From positions 1-5,029 of the forward strand of contig JASHUF010000134.1 of the NCBI GenBank assembly GCA_030040175.1: a DNA stretch of 5,029 nt, written 5' to 3'. The stretch comes from Acidobacteriaceae bacterium (GTDB lineage: Bacteria > Acidobacteriota > Terriglobia > Terriglobales > Acidobacteriaceae). This document shows positions 1-4,997 of the stretch, one piece after another. Every line of letters starts with the position of its first letter. Within the stretch, counting starts at the first letter, position 1. The notes below the pieces were generated by a model. That model saw only the letters and a program-made list of their open reading frames with translations, ran no database searches and was not told the DNA's origin. A program made the position numbers and the translations under genes.

Positions 1-274
1 CTGCTTTGGCCAGGGCGACGGCTTCGGCGGTCGAGAGTGCGGAGACAGCGGCGACGGCCGGCGCAGGATGCGCGGCAGCGCACACGGTGCGCAGAACGGC
101 CTCTTTCTCCGCGAAGGTGAGCGTAGCCGCTTCGCCGAGCGAACCGAGGGCGATGATGCCGGTGCAGCCGTTCGCGAGCAGCCACCGGACGTGGCGCGCG
201 AGAAACGCGTGATCGACTGTGAGGTGTTCGTCGAATGGAGTAGTGATGGCGGGCATGACGCCGTACCAGTTCAT
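1..274 (-). CDS. lhpC: DHDPS/NAL-family lyase, probable pyrroline-4-hydroxy-2-carboxylate deaminase (N-terminal part)
   Basis: Only the first 91 codons are present; the gene runs off the left edge. The start reads MNWYGVMPAITTPFDE, the usual opening strand of the dihydrodipicolinate synthase/N-acetylneuraminate lyase (class I aldolase, TIM barrel) superfamily. It is followed by NGCTGIIALGSLGEAATL at about residues 36-52, which is the family's substrate-carboxylate loop (GTTGE in classical members). Here the loop is G44-S45-L46-G47-E48. Loss of the second threonine argues against a lysine-biosynthesis DapA. The Schiff-base lysine and catalytic tyrosine lie outside the window and cannot be checked. 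The ATG overlaps the stop of the upstream gene (ATGA, 271-274), and a strong Shine-Dalgarno AAGGAG lies 5 nt before it. Position behind a hydroxyproline epimerase and D-amino-acid dehydrogenase subunits suggests the deaminase that yields 2-oxoglutarate semialdehyde. Family assignment is firm; the substrate is inferred from context. The symbol follows Pseudomonas usage. Confidence 0.85.
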   Translation of the reverse strand, partial: MNWYGVMPAITTPFDEHLTVDHAFLARHVRWLLANGCTGIIALGSLGEAATLTFAEKEAVLRTVCAAAHPAPAVAAVSALSTAEAVALAKA

Positions 275-1611
275 CGATTCTCCTTGGAGTTGTGCGAGGA
301 TGCGGCGGCAAGGGATTCGTCGCGAGCGCCGGCGGAGGCCAGACTCGAAACCAGAGCGGGAAAAACGGGAGGGCGCACGGAATCGGCGTTCCAGCCGAAG
401 AGAAATTCCGCGGCCGCGCCGCAGATTCGTCCCTGGCAGGGGCCCATGCCGCAGCGCGTGTGCAGCTTGGCCTCGCGCCAGTTGGAGCGCGCGCGCAAAG
501 CGGCGTAGGTCACATCTTCGCAGCGGCAGACCAAAGTGTCATCGACAGGCAATGAGCGCAGTTGCGGATCGAGGGCGCAGGCGCGCTCGAGCGCGCGCAC
601 AAACGGGATCTTGCGGCAGCGGCGGCGAGCCAGATTTTGCGCTCTGGCCGTCTGGCCGGATGCGGCGCAGGCGGCGATCTCGCCTTCGAGCAGAGCAAGT
701 TCGACGCCCCCGATGCCGGTGGGCTCGCCCGCACAGTAGATGCCGGGAACGGAGGTCTCGAGTAATTCGTTGACGGCAACGAAACCGCCGGCAGGGGAGC
801 AGCCGAGCAGCGCGGGCAGCTCGATGTTGGGGACGAGATGGAAGCCGCAGGCCAGATAATCGCAGTCGATGTCCCAGAGATTGTTGCCCTGGCGCAGCGT
901 AACGGCGCGCAGGCGACCGGCGCCGTGCGCGGCAACGGGCCAGCACCCGGTGCGCAGGCGGGCAGAGCGCACGGCGAGCGCATAGCCCGCGCCCTGCGCG
1001 AGTTTTTGCGGCTCGAAGAGAAGCCGCGCGGCAAAGCGGACGATCTGCGTGAAAGAGGCCTGCTCACAGACAGCGGCAATCCTCGCTCCCCGGCGCGCGA
1101 GATGCGCGGCCACGGCGAGCAGCAGCGGGCCGGTTCCGGCAACGACTACGCGCTTTCGAGCGATGGGAAGCCCGCCGCGCACCAAAGCGTCGAGCGCGCC
1201 GGCGCCCATGACGTTGGGCAGGGTCCAGCCGGGGAAGGGAAGGAAGCGCTCGCGCGCGCCGGTGGCGAGGATCAGCTTGGTGAAGCGCAGTTCGGCGCAG
1301 TCGTAATTCGCCCCGAGCGAGGAACCGTTGAGCGCGGACAAAAAGGCAGACGGCTCGGCGCAGAGCAGGTTGGGCTCAGGCGCGTCGAAGACGCGCCTGC
1401 CGTGCAGAGGAACGACGGAGGAGCGTTGAAGGCGGGCGATCCAATGCTGCGCGGCGCGGGGAAGATGCGCGCCACTGCGCCAGATCTGGCCGCCGGGCGC
1501 GGAGTTGTCGTCGACGACGGCAACGCGCAGGCCGGCCTCGGCTGCAGTGACAGCAGCGGCGATACCCGCGGGTCCGGCGCCGACCACGACGATGTCAAAT
1601 TGCTCTCTCAT
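271..1611 (-). CDS. lhpE: D-hydroxyproline dehydrogenase alpha-type subunit: FAD/NAD(P)-fold oxidoreductase with BFD-like 2Fe-2S site
   Basis: This is a 446-residue flavoprotein of the HcnB/OoxA/LhpE type. An N-terminal FAD fold has VVVGAGPAG at residues 8-16 and a ribose-binding acidic end near VVDD (32-35). ATGARERFLPFPGWTLPNV (116-134) is the typical pyridine-nucleotide-disulfide-oxidoreductase strand. A second dinucleotide fold starts at VVVAGTGPLLLA (155-166). The GIYCAGEPTGIGGVELALLEG segment (290-310) is the closing FAD motif. The C-terminal part holds a BFD-like 2Fe-2S site: C362-x-C364-E and C387-GMGP-C392-QGR. Homologues form a complex with a DAO-type flavoprotein and a small ferredoxin-like subunit, both encoded just upstream. 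The start at 1611 is chosen because the GxGPAG motif follows within 10 residues and because it overlaps the previous stop as ATGA. An upstream ATG at 1734 would add 41 unconserved-looking residues lying over the ferredoxin gene. Relatives act on opines or make cyanide; the epimerase and lyase neighbours favour hydroxyproline. Confidence 0.9.
   Translation of the reverse strand: MREQFDIVVVGAGPAGIAAAVTAAEAGLRVAVVDDNSAPGGQIWRSGAHLPRAAQHWIARLQRSSVVPLHGRRVFDAPEPNLLCAEPSAFLSALNGSSLGANYDCAELRFTKLILATGARERFLPFPGWTLPNVMGAGALDALVRGGLPIARKRVVVAGTGPLLLAVAAHLARRGARIAAVCEQASFTQIVRFAARLLFEPQKLAQGAGYALAVRSARLRTGCWPVAAHGAGRLRAVTLRQGNNLWDIDCDYLACGFHLVPNIELPALLGCSPAGGFVAVNELLETSVPGIYCAGEPTGIGGVELALLEGEIAACAASGQTARAQNLARRRCRKIPFVRALERACALDPQLRSLPVDDTLVCRCEDVTYAALRARSNWREAKLHTRCGMGPCQGRICGAAAEFLFGWNADSVRPPVFPALVSSLASAGARDESLAAASSHNSKENR
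280..285 (-). promoter_or_regulatory. Strong ribosome binding site of the lyase-family gene
   Basis: On the minus strand AAGGAG lies 5 nt before the ATG at 274, inside the last codons of the upstream flavoprotein gene. It is the best Shine-Dalgarno of the operon and fixes the start at 274. The lyase may therefore be made at a higher level than the dehydrogenase subunits, or independently of coupling. Confidence 0.75.
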
Positions 1612-1901
1612 GCGCGCCGCCAACTCGCATAATCTTCGCCCGCTTTCGAGGAGCCAGTGTCTATCTGCATGCCGGAGCGGCAGAGAATCTGGCAACTCCT
1701 CTGGTGAGGCACGCCGTCGATGGTCACGCGGCACTCAAAGCAGATGCCCATGCCGCAGAGCGGCGCGCGCGGCTCGCCGGCGATGGAGATGCGCGTGGCC
1801 GCGCCGGCCATGAGCACCGCAGCGGCGACGGTGGTGCCGGGCTGCACCGCGATGGGTGCGCCGTTCACGCTGAGCACGAGCGGGCGGACGGTCTCAGGCA
1901 T
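1608..1901 (-). CDS. lhpF: Small 2Fe-2S ferredoxin-like subunit of D-hydroxyproline dehydrogenase (gamma-type)
   Basis: This 97-residue protein belongs to the HcnA/LhpF-like (Fer2_4) family. The N-terminal half (LVLSVNGAPIAVQPGTTVAAAVL, 8-30) is the beta-grasp start seen in these proteins. The cluster ligands are C49-GMGI-C54-FE-C57 and, 12 residues later, C70 (in HQRSCQILC), giving C-x4-C-x2-C-x12-C. All four ligands are present. The expected role is electron transfer from the flavin subunits, bridging the two flavoproteins in the complex. The ATG at 1901 overlaps the stop of the DAO-type gene by 8 nt (1894-1901). A GGAG lies 7 nt upstream, and the stop overlaps the next ATG as ATGA. The same frame stays open far upstream (to 2591), but that stretch is the shadow of the DAO gene. 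No signal peptide; cytoplasmic or peripheral to the membrane. Family confidence is high; substrate is from context. Confidence 0.9.
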   Translation of the reverse strand: MPETVRPLVLSVNGAPIAVQPGTTVAAAVLMAGAATRISIAGEPRAPLCGMGICFECRVTIDGVPHQRSCQILCRSGMQIDTGSSKAGEDYASWRRA

Positions 1902-3060
1902 GGGACTGCTCCGGCGCATGCGCGAAGACGCCATCCTCCTGAGCGCTGCCCGAAAGGAAGCGCGCAGGCAGATAGGGCTCGGCAGGGATGGGCGGATCTT
2001 CGCCGAGCAGGAGAGCAACGAGAAGTTTGGCCGTGGCCAGCGAAGTGGTGATGCCCAGGCCTTCGTGGCCGGTGGCGAGGAAGAGGGAATCGTCTTTGGG
2101 CCAGGGGCCGATGAGCGGCAGCTTGTCCGGCGTCGCGGCGCGAAAGCCGGTCCAGACGCGGATGGCGTGGAGATCGGCAAGCCGGGGAAGGTACTGCTGC
2201 GCGCGCGCCACCATGGCGCCCAGCAGGGCGCGGTGGATGGTGGCGTCTTCCGCGCCGAATTCGCGCGAAGAGCCGATGAGAACCTGGCCGGTCCTGCGCG
2301 GCTGGACATTGAAGGCGACGGAGTCCGCGGCAACCGCGTGCGCGCTGCGCAGGTAGCCGAGCTCGACCAGTTGGCGCCGGATGAATCCCGGATAGCGGTC
2401 GGTGATAACCAGATGGCCCTTGCGCTTGCGGATGGGCAGCTCAGGCAGCAGGGCAACGGATTCCGCGCCGCAAGCGTTGACAATGCGCGCGGCGTGCAGC
2501 TCTTCGCCCGAAGCGAGACGGACACAGCCTTTTTCTGCGGAGAGAACTTTTTGGGGAGCAAGCAGAAGCGCGCCCGCTTGCATTGCGGCACGCATCAGGA
2601 ACGCGGCGGCCGCAGGTGGATAGAGCACGGCGTCGGAAGGAACGAGCAGCGCACCCGCGAGCGGACGGCGTAGCTGCGGCTCGGCTTCGGCGAGGGCGTG
2701 CGCGTCGAGAATTTCGCTCCCGATGCCGGCTGAGGCGTAGAGTGCATGCTTGCGGCGCACCTCTTCCATCTCTTCGGCGTCGTCCGCGACCCAGAGTGTT
2801 CCGCACGGCTCGAATTCGACCTCGGGCGGAAGCTCCGGGCTCAGGGCGAGCCAGAGCTGCTGCGCATAGCGCGTGAGCGCAAGCTGCGCGGACGAGTCGT
2901 CCATGACGACGATGTGGCCCATACCGGCGGCGGTAGCGCCGCAGCCGACGAAGCCGGAGTCGACAACCAGGGTCTTCAGGCCGCGGGCTGCGCACTCCCG
3001 CGCACAGGCCGCACCCACAATGCCCGCGCCGAGAACGACAACGTCGGCGGTCGAGCTCAT
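1894..3060 (-). CDS. lhpB: D-hydroxyproline dehydrogenase beta-type subunit: DAO-family FAD-dependent oxidoreductase
   Basis: This is a 388-residue flavoprotein of the DAO (D-amino-acid oxidase/glycine oxidase) family, the usual length for HcnC/LhpB-type subunits. VVVLGAGIVGAACA (7-20) is the FAD Rossmann motif, ending in the acidic VVD at 32-34. GATAAGMGHI (41-50) is the flavin-contacting stretch. RIVNACGAES (192-201) is the second FAD-binding segment, and RKGHLVIT (213-220) the typical core strand. The C-terminus has VWTGFRAATPDKLPLIGP (302-319) and ATGHEGLGITTSLATAK (329-345), the closing FAD motif of the family. It probably carries the site where cis-4-hydroxy-D-proline is oxidised at the C-N bond. 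It starts at 3060, overlapping the epimerase stop as ATGA, with no strong Shine-Dalgarno, so translational coupling is likely. The three subunit genes lie in the order DAO flavoprotein, ferredoxin, BFD flavoprotein. Opine or proline substrates are alternatives; the adjacent epimerase, which makes the D-isomer, favours hydroxyproline. Confidence 0.9.
   Translation of the reverse strand: MSSTADVVVLGAGIVGAACARECAARGLKTLVVDSGFVGCGATAAGMGHIVVMDDSSAQLALTRYAQQLWLALSPELPPEVEFEPCGTLWVADDAEEMEEVRRKHALYASAGIGSEILDAHALAEAEPQLRRPLAGALLVPSDAVLYPPAAAAFLMRAAMQAGALLLAPQKVLSAEKGCVRLASGEELHAARIVNACGAESVALLPELPIRKRKGHLVITDRYPGFIRRQLVELGYLRSAHAVAADSVAFNVQPRRTGQVLIGSSREFGAEDATIHRALLGAMVARAQQYLPRLADLHAIRVWTGFRAATPDKLPLIGPWPKDDSLFLATGHEGLGITTSLATAKLLVALLLGEDPPIPAEPYLPARFLSGSAQEDGVFAHAPEQSHA
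1909..1912 (-). promoter_or_regulatory. Ribosome binding site of the ferredoxin-like subunit
   Basis: GGAG on the minus strand sits 7 nt before the ATG at 1901, within the end of the DAO-type gene. It supports this short start over the long open frame that continues upstream. Confidence 0.6.
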
Positions 3061-4004
3061 GAAGGAATGCCTGCCGGAAAGGGATCTCCCGGTTGCAGGA
3101 TGAGCTTGCTCTCCGAAGTGATGAAGGCGGAACCGGTGATCGAGGGAATCACCTCGCGCGGCGAACCGTTGCGGAGGCGGTAGGAGGCCTCAAAGAAGGT
3201 GCCGAGAATGCCTTGCTGGCGCCAGGTCTCTCCCGGCGCGAGCTTTCCGTCGGCGGCCAGGCAGGCGAGTTTGGCGCTGGTGCCGGTGCCGCAGGGCGAG
3301 CGGTCATAGGCCTTGCCCGGGCAGAGAATGAAGTTGCGGCCGCCGACTTCGGGCGATGCAGCGGGCGCGAAGAGCTCGACGTGATCGATCTCCTGGCCCT
3401 CGGGGCCGGCGATGCCCTGGGCGCGCAGGGCGCCGCGAATGGCCCAGGCGTAATCCGTGAGCGCGTCGCGATGTGCGAGCGTAAGATCGAAGGGCGCCTG
3501 CTCGACGAGAAAGAACCAGTTCCCGCCCCAGGCAATCTCGCCGGTGACGGGCCCGAACCCGGGAACATCGACGACGACGCCTTTGCGGTGACGGAAGCTG
3601 ACGACGTTTTCGACCGTGACCTTGCCGGCGCCGTGGAGGGTAGCGCGGACTACGCCCACCGGGGTTTCGATGAGATGCTCGCCGGGCTCGATGCGGCCCA
3701 GATGGGCGAGCGTGGCCACCACGCCAATGGCGCCGTGGCCGCACATGCCAAGATAGCCGACGTTGTTGAAAAAGATGACGCCGGCGGCGCAGCGGGCGTC
3801 GGAAGGCTTGAGCAGCAGCGCGCCCACCATCACGTCGGAGCCGCGCGGCTCATTGACGACGGCGGAGCGGAAATGGTCGTGATCGGCGGCAAGCCGCTGC
3901 AAACGCCGGCCGAGCGAACCGCGTCCGAGGCTGGGCCCTCCGGAGATGACAACACGGGTTGGTTCGCCCGCAGTGTGAGAATCGATGACCCGGATGGAGG
4001 GCAT
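3057..4004 (-). CDS. lhpA: 4-hydroxyproline 2-epimerase (proline racemase family)
   Basis: This 315-residue protein belongs to the proline racemase family. It opens with IRVIDSHTAGEPTRVV (4-19), the conserved first strand. The first catalytic cysteine is C88 in MCGHG (87-91). The second is C237 in DRSPCGTGTSA (233-243). With both cysteines present it should be a racemase/epimerase rather than a trans-3-hydroxy-L-proline dehydratase, in which the second is threonine. GGNWFFL (159-165) and GRNFILCPGKAYDRSPCGTG are typical of hydroxyproline 2-epimerases. The expected reaction interconverts trans-4-hydroxy-L-proline and cis-4-hydroxy-D-proline in the cytoplasm, supplying the dehydrogenase encoded next. 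Residue signatures cannot fully exclude activity on proline or 3-hydroxyproline. It is the first gene of the leftward operon. The ATG at 4004 has no Shine-Dalgarno and lies only 9 nt after a TATAGT hexamer, so the transcript may be nearly leaderless. A strong AAGGAG on this strand (about 4043-4048) is too far upstream and is not followed by a usable in-frame start. Confidence 0.93.
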   Translation of the reverse strand: MPSIRVIDSHTAGEPTRVVISGGPSLGRGSLGRRLQRLAADHDHFRSAVVNEPRGSDVMVGALLLKPSDARCAAGVIFFNNVGYLGMCGHGAIGVVATLAHLGRIEPGEHLIETPVGVVRATLHGAGKVTVENVVSFRHRKGVVVDVPGFGPVTGEIAWGGNWFFLVEQAPFDLTLAHRDALTDYAWAIRGALRAQGIAGPEGQEIDHVELFAPAASPEVGGRNFILCPGKAYDRSPCGTGTSAKLACLAADGKLAPGETWRQQGILGTFFEASYRLRNGSPREVIPSITGSAFITSESKLILQPGDPFPAGIPS

Positions 4005-4006
4005 AC

Positions 4007-4020
4007 GTATAGCACTATAC
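4007..4020. promoter_or_regulatory. Inverted repeat GTATAG-CA-CTATAC, possible operator
   Basis: A perfect 6-bp inverted repeat with a 2-bp spacer lies directly before the epimerase start, covering the likely -10 of the leftward promoter. Symmetry and spacing resemble GntR-type operators, but the half-site differs from the ATTGT half-site next to it. It may be a second operator, a weak variant, or partly a by-product of the AT-rich -10 sequence. Confidence 0.45.
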
Positions 4021-4042
4021 CGATTGTCTACAATCTTGGATA
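4014..4042 (-). promoter_or_regulatory. Putative promoter of the leftward hydroxyproline operon
   Basis: On the minus strand TATAGT (4014-4019) matches the sigma-70 -10 box at 5 of 6 positions. A weak -35 candidate, TATCCA (4037-4042), lies 17 bp upstream. Transcription would begin a few bases before the epimerase ATG at 4004. The spacer contains the inverted repeat at 4022-4035, and the -10 lies inside the one at 4007-4020, so a repressor bound to either would block this promoter. The -35 match is poor, which would suit an activated or weak promoter. Predicted by eye. Confidence 0.45.
4022..4035. promoter_or_regulatory. Inverted repeat GATTGT-CT-ACAATC, probable GntR/FCD operator
   Basis: A perfect 6-bp inverted repeat with a 2-bp spacer lies between the divergent genes. 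Its core TTGT-N2-ACAA is the form bound by many FadR-subfamily (FCD) GntR regulators. The same ATTGT-N2-ACAAT core recurs at 4968-4979 on the other side of the regulator gene. It lies in the spacer of the leftward promoter and next to the rightward one, so it could serve both operon control and autoregulation. Confidence 0.65.
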
Positions 4043-4063
4043 CTCCTTTTTACCCGTTAGAAT
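4036..4063 (+). promoter_or_regulatory. Putative promoter of the GntR-family regulator
   Basis: TAGAAT (4058-4063, 5 of 6 to the -10 consensus) is preceded by TTGGAT (4036-4041) with a 16-bp spacer. Transcription would start near 4070, downstream of the ATG at 4067, which supports the later start at 4145 for the regulator. An alternative -10, TACAAT at 4029-4034, overlaps the operator but has no good -35. Predicted by eye. Confidence 0.4.
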
Positions 4064-4094
4064 GAAATGAGCGATACAACGTGGAAAGGGAAAC

Positions 4095-4116
4095 CGCCGG
4101 GAGCATCCTGCCGGCG
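4095..4116 (+). other. Inverted repeat in the regulator leader (CGCCGG-N10-CCGGCG)
   Basis: A perfect 6-bp GC-only stem with a 10-nt loop lies 28 nt before the ATG at 4145. It would form a hairpin in the 5' leader if translation starts there. No U-run follows, so it is not an intrinsic terminator. It could modulate translation, or be chance in GC-rich DNA. Confidence 0.3.
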
Positions 4117-4127
4117 CGTGGTCCTTC

Positions 4128-4134
4128 GGGGGAG
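4128..4134 (+). promoter_or_regulatory. Ribosome binding site that decides the regulator start
   Basis: GGGGGAG (core GGAG, 4131-4134) ends 10 nt before the ATG at 4145. The earlier in-frame ATG at 4067 has no purine-rich stretch at a suitable distance. The spacing is slightly long but usable. Confidence 0.5.
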
Positions 4135-4144
4135 CGGTAGCACC

Positions 4145-4882
4145 ATGCCAGTCCGGATATCCAGCACGAAACACGCCGCGCGCGCGCGAGGCGATCACGA
4201 CGGCAACAGCCTGCGCAAGGCGTTTTACGAGATCCGGGAGCTGATCGTCCATGGGCGGCTCTCGCCGGGCTCGTGGATCGTGGAGGCCGACCTGGCGCGG
4301 CATCTTTCCATGAGCCGGACGCCGGTGCGCAGCGCGCTGCACTGGCTGCAGCGCGAGGGCTACGTGATCGAGCACAAGAATGCGCGCAAGTCGCGGATGA
4401 TTGTGGCCCCGCTTACGAAAGAGGATGCGGGAGAGCTGTATTCGATCATCGGCCACGTAGAGGGCCTGGCGGGCCGGCGGACCGCGGCCCTGCCTAAGGC
4501 CAGGCGCGTGGAGCTCGCCGGCCGGCTGAAGACTTTCAACAACCAGCTGCGCGAAATCCTCACCGCCAAGGACTCGCGGGCAGCGGGGATCTTCGATCTC
4601 GACCGCAATTTCCACCGTACGATCATCGAGTCGGGCGCAGGGCCGCGGCTGCTGGCGCTGCACAAGTCCATCGAGCCGCAGGCGGAGCGCTACTGGCGGC
4701 TCTACGCGAGCTCGATTATCAACGACCTGCACCTCTCGGTGGCGGAGCACGACGAGATCATCGCGGCCATCGTGGCCGGCGATGCGGAGCGGGTGGAGCG
4801 GGGATTGCAGGCTAACTGGGAGAACGGCTGCAACCGGCTGGCGCACGTGATCGACATCTTCGGCGAGCGGGGAAGCTGGTAA
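4145..4882 (+). CDS. GntR-family transcriptional regulator, FadR subfamily (FCD domain)
   Basis: This 245-residue protein is of usual length for the family. The N-terminal winged helix-turn-helix spans about 22-90: LRKAFYEIRELIVHGRLSPGSWIVEADLARHL, then the recognition helix LSMSRTPVRSALHWLQREGYV (54-74). The all-helical FCD ligand domain follows (about 95-240), with FDLDRNFHRTIIESGAGPRLL (150-170) and SVAEHDEIIAAIVAGDAERVERGLQANW (198-225). D153, H157 and H202 match the usual metal ligands. The position of the last histidine (normally in an xHL motif) appears to be N224. The in-frame ATG at 4067 would add 26 residues of low-complexity look without a Shine-Dalgarno, so 4145 is preferred. Divergent orientation from the hydroxyproline operon and palindromes between them suggest a local regulator, probably a repressor released by hydroxyproline or a pathway intermediate. 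The ligand is inferred, not seen. A third of the adjacent signals, the operator near 4970, lies just downstream. Confidence 0.9.
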   Translation: MPVRISSTKHAARARGDHDGNSLRKAFYEIRELIVHGRLSPGSWIVEADLARHLSMSRTPVRSALHWLQREGYVIEHKNARKSRMIVAPLTKEDAGELYSIIGHVEGLAGRRTAALPKARRVELAGRLKTFNNQLREILTAKDSRAAGIFDLDRNFHRTIIESGAGPRLLALHKSIEPQAERYWRLYASSIINDLHLSVAEHDEIIAAIVAGDAERVERGLQANWENGCNRLAHVIDIFGERGSW

Positions 4883-4949
4883 AGAAGGACGCGGCGCGAA
4901 GCTCGAGCGAGAATCCCACAGGAAACCGGAGCGCCTAGAAAGAATTTCC

Positions 4950-4979
4950 TTGACGTTCGCATCCGGTATTGTACACAAT
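4950..4979 (+). promoter_or_regulatory. Putative rightward promoter for a gene beyond the window
   Basis: TTGACG (4950-4955, 5 of 6 to the -35 consensus) is followed after 18 bp by CACAAT (4974-4979, 4 of 6 to the -10). The -10 overlaps the ATTGT-N2-ACAAT palindrome. It lies 67 bp after the regulator stop, with no clear terminator before it. No start codon with a Shine-Dalgarno is seen before 5029, so the target gene begins outside the window. Plausible targets are a hydroxyproline transporter or semialdehyde dehydrogenase. Confidence 0.45.
4968..4979. promoter_or_regulatory. Inverted repeat ATTGT-AC-ACAAT, second probable operator
   Basis: A perfect 5-bp inverted repeat with a 2-bp spacer shares the ATTGT-N2-ACAAT core with the site at 4023-4034. 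It overlaps the -10 of a rightward promoter-like sequence. Recurrence of the same symmetric core in both non-coding stretches flanking the regulator is the main evidence that this is a genuine binding site. Confidence 0.6.
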
Positions 4980-4983
4980 CATC

Positions 4984-4997
4984 CACAAGCTTTTGTG
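4984..4997. repeat. Inverted repeat CACAA-N4-TTGTG beside the second operator
   Basis: A perfect 5-bp inverted repeat with a 4-bp spacer starts 5 bp after the 4968-4979 palindrome. Its arms contain the same TTGT/ACAA elements in the opposite arrangement. An overlapping TTGT-GC-ACTT (4993-5002) matches the TTGT-N2-ACAA core at all but two positions. It may be an auxiliary operator; the remaining bases to 5029 hold no recognisable gene. Confidence 0.35.

Noticed and set aside
1612..1734. 41-residue N-terminal extension of the BFD-type flavoprotein from the ATG at 1734
   Set aside because: The FAD motif must lie near the N-terminus, the extension is the shadow of the ferredoxin gene, and the start at 1611 makes a standard ATGA junction.
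1902..2591. Upstream extension of the ferredoxin-like frame to 2591
   Set aside because: The translation is Ser/Pro/Arg-rich with no domain, and it overlaps the DAO-type gene. The ATG at 1901 has its own Shine-Dalgarno.
1720..2673. Long plus-strand open frame (317 codons) opposite the DAO-type and ferredoxin genes
   Set aside because: The opposite strand encodes clear FAD and 2Fe-2S motifs. This frame has none, is low in complexity and spans two real genes.
271..3060. Hydrogen cyanide synthase (HcnABC) as the identity of the three-subunit enzyme
   Set aside because: The domain set is the same, but the adjoining hydroxyproline epimerase and lyase-family gene fit hydroxyproline catabolism, and nothing points to cyanogenesis.
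3057..4004. trans-3-hydroxy-L-proline dehydratase as the function of the proline racemase-family protein
   Set aside because: That enzyme has threonine in place of the second catalytic cysteine. Here both C88 and C237 are present.
3093..4070. Long plus-strand open frame (325 codons) opposite the epimerase gene
   Set aside because: It is a shadow of the conserved minus-strand gene in GC-rich DNA. Its translation is Ala/Gly/Asp-rich with no recognisable motif.
4920..4950. AGGAAA and TTTCCT inverted repeat after the regulator as a terminator
   Set aside because: The stem is only 6 bp and not GC-rich, the loop is 19 nt and no T-run follows. It also merges into the likely -35 box.
4028..4978. 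Minus-strand open frame (316 codons) antisense to the regulator
   Set aside because: The plus strand encodes a convincing GntR/FCD protein. The antisense translation is Arg/Pro/His-rich with no known domain, and would run through both operator regions.
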